This document shows positions 55,633 through 59,826 of a stretch of 59,826 bases of DNA, piece after piece. The notes beneath the pieces are model-generated. The model had not been told where the DNA came from and ran no database searches. It saw nothing but the letters and a program-made list of their open reading frames with translations. Made by a program: the position numbers and the translations under genes. Position 1 is the first letter of the stretch, and each line of letters starts with the position of its first letter. This DNA is from Lysobacteraceae bacterium PS02065 (lineage in GTDB: Bacteria > Pseudomonadota > Gammaproteobacteria > Xanthomonadales > Rhodanobacteraceae), in NCBI GenBank assembly GCA_029959555.1, contig JASCPI010000031.1, positions 1 through 59,826 on the forward strand. Direction: 5' to 3'.

Positions 55633-56532
55633 ATGCAAGCGATACGGGATTTCCTCGACCGGCTCGACGCCTCGCCATGGGCTGCCGCCGCGATGGCGTG
55701 GGGCCTGCGCCTGTTCGTGGCGCTGCTGATCCTGCTGATCGGCTGGTGGATCGCGCGGCGCATCGCCGACGCCCTGCGCCGCGTGCTCGGGCGCACCGGC
55801 GCCGATCCGCTGCTCGGCGACTTCCTGCGCAACGTCGTGTTCGTGCTGCTGCTCGCCGTCGTGATCACCGGCGCACTCGACCGCCTCGGCGTGCCGACCG
55901 CGTCTCTGCTCGCGGTGCTCGGCGCAGCCGGCCTCGCGATCGGCCTCGCGCTGCAGAGCTCGCTGTCGCATCTCGCCGCCGGTGTTCTGCTCATGGTGTT
56001 CCGGCCGTTCCGCATCGGCCAGTTCATCGAGGTCGCCGGCGCGAGCGGCACCGTGCAGCACGTGAGCCTCATGCACACGCACCTGCTGACCGCCGACAAC
56101 CGCGAAGTGGTGATCCCGAACGGCAAGGTCGCCGGCGACGCGATCACGAATGCCAATGCCCGCGCGACGCGTCGCATCGACCTCGTGGTCGGCATCGGCT
56201 ACGAGGACGACGTCGGCCAGGCGATGCAGGTCGTGCAGGAGCTCATGGCCGCCGACCCGCGCATCCTGCAGGAGCCCGAACCGACCGTCGTCGTCTCGCA
56301 GCTCGCCGATTCGAGTGTCAACCTCGCGATCCGCCCGTGGGCCAAGACCGGCGACGTGTGGGGCGTGCAGACCAGCCTGCTGCGCGCGATCAAGGAGCGC
56401 TTCGCGCAGGAGAACATCTCGATCCCGTTCCCGCAGAGCGAGATGACCGTGCGCCAGCTCGCGGGCGCGGGGGCCTCGCCGACCTCGCCCCCCGATGCGA
56501 AGGCGACGCCGCCCGGCAGTGACGCCCGCTGA
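55633..56532 (+). CDS. Small-conductance mechanosensitive channel (MscS family)
   Basis: Inner-membrane channel of 299 residues. Three membrane helices: residues 17-40, 65-85 and the pore helix 85-120 with LLAVLGAAGLAIGLALQ. The beta domain follows with IGQFIEVAGASGTVQHVSL and VVIPNGKVAGDAITN, as in MscS. It opens under membrane tension to release solutes. The start MQAIRDF follows GAGGACAGG; longer frame upstream lies in the divergent GST promoter. The tail after 285 is disordered (Pro/Ser-rich). Confidence 0.9.
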   Translation: MQAIRDFLDRLDASPWAAAAMAWGLRLFVALLILLIGWWIARRIADALRRVLGRTGADPLLGDFLRNVVFVLLLAVVITGALDRLGVPTASLLAVLGAAGLAIGLALQSSLSHLAAGVLLMVFRPFRIGQFIEVAGASGTVQHVSLMHTHLLTADNREVVIPNGKVAGDAITNANARATRRIDLVVGIGYEDDVGQAMQVVQELMAADPRILQEPEPTVVVSQLADSSVNLAIRPWAKTGDVWGVQTSLLRAIKERFAQENISIPFPQSEMTVRQLAGAGASPTSPPDAKATPPGSDAR

Positions 56533-56546
56533 TCCCGCACCGGCCC

Positions 56547-58229
56547 TCAGGGCTTGCGCACGAGCTCGAAACGCGCGCTGCCCTGCACGAGGCTCAGGCG
56601 CTGCGCCGGCCCGGCATCGGGCTCGAACGTGAGCGTCGCGTCGACCGCCTCGACGCGCAGCACGCGCGGGGCCTGGGCCTGCAGCTCGAACGCCGGTTGG
56701 CCGGGCACCTGCACGCGCAGCCGGCCATCCTCGCCGACGAGGACGGCGAGCGACAGTTCGCTCGACGTGTACTCGCCCGCGAGTTCGGCCTTGGCCGCAG
56801 CCGACAGCTCCACCCTGGCCGACGGCGGCGGCAGGTCGCCTTCGCGTGCCCAGGTCTCGGCCTCGTCGCCCTCGGGGAAGAAGCGCAGCGCCGTGACGAC
56901 ACCCTTGCGGTCGCGCACGAGCTCGAGGCGCGCGGTCGAATCCGGGAAGCCGAACCGGTCGCCGCCGAGCCAGACCATCGTGAACGGCGAACCGCCGCTG
57001 CGCTGCGAGACGAGCTTGCCGTCTTCCAGCTTCAGGGTGCGGGTGGTCTTCGCATCGAGGCGGTAGACGCCTTGTGCCGTGTCGAGTTTGCCCGCATCGG
57101 GCTGGCCTTCGACGGGATCGGGATACGGATTCCCGACCGCGAAGGCGAGCACGCGGCGCAACAGCGGCGACGGTGACGCGCCGTCGGTGTTCCGCAGCAT
57201 GACGCCGCTGAGGCGACTGTCCGGCAGGTAGACCAGGCTCGACAGGAAGCCGTGGATGCCGCCGCCGTGCTGCAGCGACGTCTGGCCACGCAGACTGTGA
57301 CGCTCGATGCCGAAGCCGTAGTGCGAGGCCTTGGCGACACCCTGCGGTGTGGTCATGCGGCGGTAGGCCTCGGGCGGCAGCACCTTGCCGCCGTGCAGGG
57401 CGAGGTTCCAGTGCAGCAGATCGTCGACCGTCGACACGAGCGCACCGGCCGCATGCGGCTGCGTCATGCTCAGGTAGCCCGCGCGCGCGGGCTTGCCGTC
57501 GAGGCCACGCGTGTAGCCGTTGACGAAACCCGGCACGATCGCCGCATCGTCGCCGTAACGCGTGTGCGCGAGCTGGAGCGGACGCAGGAAGCGCTCCTGC
57601 AGCTGCTCGTGCCAGGGCTTGCCGCCGATCGCCTCGATGACGGCGCCGACGAGTACGTAGCCCGAGTTGTTGTAGCGCCACTCGGCGCCGGGCGCGAAAT
57701 CGGGCTTCTCGTCCTTGAACACGGCGATGAGGGCCTTGGTATCGCGGTCCAGGCGCACGCCTTCGTCCATGTAGCCCGGCAGGTCGGTGTAGCTGCGCAC
57801 GCCCGAGGTGTGGTCGAGCAGCTGGCGCAGCGTGATCGCGCCGCCATTCGGGTAATCGGGCAGGAACCTCGACAGCGGCTCGTCGAGCTTCGCCTTGCCG
57901 TCCTCGACGAGCGCGAGCAGCAGCGCGGCGGCGAACTGCTTGGTCACCGAGCCGATGCGGAACACGTGATCAGGCTTCAGCGCGACGCCGAGTTCGATGC
58001 TGGCCATGCCACGCGCGCCGCGGAACAGCACCGTGTCGCCACGCGCGACGAGCACGGCCATGCCGGGGCCTGCAGGATCCGGCACGGCCTCGTCGAGGGC
58101 GCGCTGCGCGAACGCGGCGACCTCGGCATCGCTCGGCAGCGCCGGTTCGACCGACGGCTTGGCGAACACCGCCGTCGTCGCCAGCACCATCGGGAGCACG
58201 AACGCGTGGCGCGCGAGGATCCGCATCAT
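56547..58229 (-). CDS. Beta-lactamase-family serine hydrolase
   Basis: Exported protein of 560 residues with a signal peptide (about 1-23). The class C-type catalytic motifs are present: Ser94-x-x-Lys97 in GSVTKQF, Tyr186-Asn187-Asn188 in WRYNNSGY, and HGG in QHGGGIHGF. A C-terminal extension of about 180 residues (from about 380) is beta-rich, as in many peptidase or esterase S12 relatives. It is more likely a peptidase or esterase than a resistance enzyme. The gene stands alone, convergent with the MscS gene. Confidence 0.85.
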   Translation of the reverse strand: MMRILARHAFVLPMVLATTAVFAKPSVEPALPSDAEVAAFAQRALDEAVPDPAGPGMAVLVARGDTVLFRGARGMASIELGVALKPDHVFRIGSVTKQFAAALLLALVEDGKAKLDEPLSRFLPDYPNGGAITLRQLLDHTSGVRSYTDLPGYMDEGVRLDRDTKALIAVFKDEKPDFAPGAEWRYNNSGYVLVGAVIEAIGGKPWHEQLQERFLRPLQLAHTRYGDDAAIVPGFVNGYTRGLDGKPARAGYLSMTQPHAAGALVSTVDDLLHWNLALHGGKVLPPEAYRRMTTPQGVAKASHYGFGIERHSLRGQTSLQHGGGIHGFLSSLVYLPDSRLSGVMLRNTDGASPSPLLRRVLAFAVGNPYPDPVEGQPDAGKLDTAQGVYRLDAKTTRTLKLEDGKLVSQRSGGSPFTMVWLGGDRFGFPDSTARLELVRDRKGVVTALRFFPEGDEAETWAREGDLPPPSARVELSAAAKAELAGEYTSSELSLAVLVGEDGRLRVQVPGQPAFELQAQAPRVLRVEAVDATLTFEPDAGPAQRLSLVQGSARFELVRKP

Positions 58230-58319
58230 CGGCCTTCCTTGTCGGGATCGGCGGGCGGCGGCATGCCGCCCTGCACGGACAGGATCATCGCACCGCGCGG
58301 CGGCCGCGCGTGACGGACG

Positions 58320-58664
58320 TCATCGCGCGTCGGGCAGGCGCCGGCTCATCGCGAAATAGGCGAGGTTGCCGATGCCCGCGGCACCGAGCAGCACGGCGAT
58401 GACGCCCGGGTTGACGTCGCGCCAATCGAAGGCCTCGATCAGGCCGAAGCCGACCGCGAGCGCGACGAGGGTCACGCCCCAGCGCAGCGAGGCGTGGCGA
58501 CGGCGGCGCTCGTCGGCCTCGACGATCGATCGCACGAGGTCTTCGGAAGCGTTCGAGCCGACCAGCTGCTTGCGCACGCGGGCGTCGACGACGGCCTTGA
58601 TCGCGTAGGTGATGCACAGGAACAGGCTGATCGGGATGAAGGGCAGCAGCAGGTCTTCGGTCAT
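58320..58664 (-). CDS. Small membrane protein, function unknown
   Basis: Protein of 114 residues: N-terminal membrane segment (about residues 5-25), a charged stretch (VVDARVRKQLVGSNASEDLVRSI), and two further hydrophobic segments (about 60-100). The start MTEDLLL gives a hydrophobic N-terminus with negative charge before it. I do not recognise the family. It is divergent from the sigma factor gene and may be regulated with it (inference). Confidence 0.6.
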   Translation of the reverse strand: MTEDLLLPFIPISLFLCITYAIKAVVDARVRKQLVGSNASEDLVRSIVEADERRRRHASLRWGVTLVALAVGFGLIEAFDWRDVNPGVIAVLLGAAGIGNLAYFAMSRRLPDAR

Positions 58665-58748
58665 GGCGGCTCTCGGTGGACGGTGGATGCCTCGGGGTTC
58701 GCGACAGGAGATACGGCATCCGCGCGACCGGTTGCGCGAACGCCACTT

Positions 58749-58774
58749 GCAACCGTCCGCCCGTCGGGCGTATC
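58749..58774 (+). promoter_or_regulatory. Possible ECF-type promoter of the sigma factor gene
   Basis: GCAACC followed, 14 nt later, by CGTATC just before the sigma factor start resembles an ECF -35/-10 pair, though the spacing is shorter than the usual 16-17. It would allow autoregulation. Weak evidence. Confidence 0.2.
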
Positions 58775-58784
58775 CCATGCCGCG

Positions 58785-59366
58785 ATGGACGACGCCGCCG
58801 ACTTCTCGACCGACCTTGCGTACGCGCGCGACGCCCTCGAAGGGCGTGCCGGCGCGTTCGAGCGGCTCGTGCGCGACCACCAGGGCCTGTGCTGGCACAT
58901 CATCGAGCGCATGGTGCGGCATCCCGAGGACGCGCGCGAGCTCTGCCAGGAGACCTTCCTGCGCGTGCACCGCTGCCTGCACCAGTACCGCGGAGAGAGT
59001 CCGCTCAAGGCCTGGATCGGCCAGGTCGCCTACTCGATGGCCAAGCGCCACCTGGAGAAGCGGCGCATCCCGATCGCCGAGACCAGCGAGGGCGACGGCC
59101 TCGACGCCGCCGCGGCGGTCGGCGACGGCCTCGACCTTCAGGCGGACCTCGCCGACGCGCAGATCAACGCGCGGCTGCACGCGGCGATCGAATGCCTGCC
59201 GCCGCTGCAGCGCACGATCCTCACGCTCTACCATCTCGACGAACAGCCGATCGGCGTGATCGCCGGCATCACCGGGCTCGCCGAAGGTACGATCAAGAGC
59301 CACCTGTTCCGCAGCCGCAAGCAGCTCCGCGGCCTGCTCGAAGACCGCTTCGGAGTCGCCGCATGA
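58785..59366 (+). CDS. ECF-type sigma-70 family RNA polymerase sigma factor
   Basis: Protein of 193 residues. Region 2 holds EDARELCQETFLRVHRCLHQY (core binding and -10 recognition) and region 4 holds LPPLQRTILTLYHLDEQPIG and TGLAEGTIKSHLFRSRKQL, the -35-binding helix-turn-helix. The two are separated by a Gly/Asp/Ala linker. The start MDDAAD precedes the family motif by the usual distance. Its stop overlaps the next gene (ATGA), as is normal for sigma/anti-sigma pairs. Confidence 0.9.
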   Translation: MDDAADFSTDLAYARDALEGRAGAFERLVRDHQGLCWHIIERMVRHPEDARELCQETFLRVHRCLHQYRGESPLKAWIGQVAYSMAKRHLEKRRIPIAETSEGDGLDAAAAVGDGLDLQADLADAQINARLHAAIECLPPLQRTILTLYHLDEQPIGVIAGITGLAEGTIKSHLFRSRKQLRGLLEDRFGVAA

Positions 59367-59794
59367 CCCATGACGAACGCGAATGGCAGATGCAGGAGCG
59401 CGCCCGCCTCGACGAGCGCAAGGCACGCGAGTCCGGCCACGATCCCGCGGCCGCGTCCTACCGCCGGATCGCCCACGCCCTTAGGCAGGCGCCACCGGTC
59501 GACCTGCCGGTCGATTTCGCGGCGACGATCGCGCGACGCGCCGAGGCGATCCGGCCAGCGGTCGTCGACGCCCGCTTCGAGCAGCGGCTGGTCGCTGCGC
59601 TCGTCGTGCTGCTCGTCGTGTCGGGGCTCGGTGCGCTCGGCTACTTCGGACTCGGCGGCCTGCGGACCATGGCGGGCTGGCTGTCGGGCTCGTCGTCGGA
59701 CACGACGCTGCGCTGGATGCTCGCCGCCGCCGGGTGCGTCGGCGTGTCGGCGCTCGGAGGCCTGTTCGACCGCGCGACGCCGCGCGGCGGCTAG
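59363..59794 (+). CDS. Membrane protein, probable anti-sigma factor
   Basis: Protein of 143 residues. A cytoplasmic N-terminus (about 1-65; YRRIAHALRQAPPVDLPVDFA) is followed by two hydrophobic segments (about 72-95 and 115-132). The overlap with the sigma gene (ATGA) and the topology suggest an anti-sigma factor anchored in the membrane. No zinc-binding HxxxCxxC motif is present, so it is not a ZAS-type anti-sigma factor. The role is inferred from location only. Confidence 0.55.
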   Translation: MTHDEREWQMQERARLDERKARESGHDPAAASYRRIAHALRQAPPVDLPVDFAATIARRAEAIRPAVVDARFEQRLVAALVVLLVVSGLGALGYFGLGGLRTMAGWLSGSSSDTTLRWMLAAAGCVGVSALGGLFDRATPRGG

Positions 59795-59826
59795 CCTGCG
59801 GACGCCGCGACCGCGCTGGCGGCGTC

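Overview
This is a GC-rich (roughly two-thirds G+C by eye) chromosomal window. It probably comes from a gammaproteobacterium of the Lysobacterales (Xanthomonadales), perhaps the Rhodanobacteraceae. That placement is inferred from the zapA-6S RNA-fau and ygfB-pepP gene orders, an E. coli-type long-Q-loop cydA with cydB, cydX and cydP, a PiuC-type hydroxylase, and 'ccctccggga'-type intergenic repeats. No phage, plasmid, CRISPR array, tRNA or rRNA is visible. Most of the window is ordinary chromosome with a few accessory modules.

Layout. (1) 1-9340, minus strand: a five-gene operon encoding a VolA/Pla-1-like lipoprotein lipase, a DUF1302 outer-membrane barrel, a DUF1329 periplasmic protein, a YCF48/BNR-repeat protein and an MMPL/RND transporter. 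Together these cover every envelope compartment and look like a lipid or hydrophobic-molecule handling machine. (2) 9357-13640: an SDR protein, a histidine kinase whose phospho-acceptor His is replaced by Arg, a degenerate CaCA-type membrane protein, an ABM-domain protein and an outer-membrane barrel. (3) 13645-19833: an FMN hydroxy-acid oxidase coupled to PiuC, a GRDP-like protein with a Gly/Cys tail, a HipA_2/DUF3037 pair, a possible structured RNA, a QorB-like reductase divergent from its HxlR regulator, and a GST. (4) 19850-29015: a 2187-residue DUF11-repeat surface protein with 11 near-identical tandem repeats. An OmpR-type response regulator and its kinase lie upstream, and three helically phased 10-bp direct repeats sit in the intergenic region.

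(5) 29149-36710: an Lhr-type helicase, an intergenic region with inverted REP-like repeats, rpiA, an EVE-domain protein, fau, 6S RNA, zapA and a TIGR02449-like coiled coil. (6) 36719-43956: a propeller-PAS-GGDEF-EAL sensor, then ygfB, pepP and def. (7) 43966-47953: an NlpC/P60 peptidase and a cydP-cydA-cydB-cydX bd-oxidase operon, whose 43-residue cydX falls below usual ORF cut-offs. (8) 48149-59826: several small secreted proteins, a CsbD-family gene broken by an exact 16-bp tandem duplication, a deoxyinosine-type DNA glycosylase, a Ser/Thr kinase with TPRs, GloA, a GST, an MscS channel, a serine hydrolase, and an ECF sigma factor overlapped by a membrane protein that may be its anti-sigma factor.

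The best candidates for new biology are the five-gene envelope operon, the HipA_2/DUF3037 pair, the CsbD gene with a reversible-looking duplication, and the DUF11 repeat protein with its putative two-component control.
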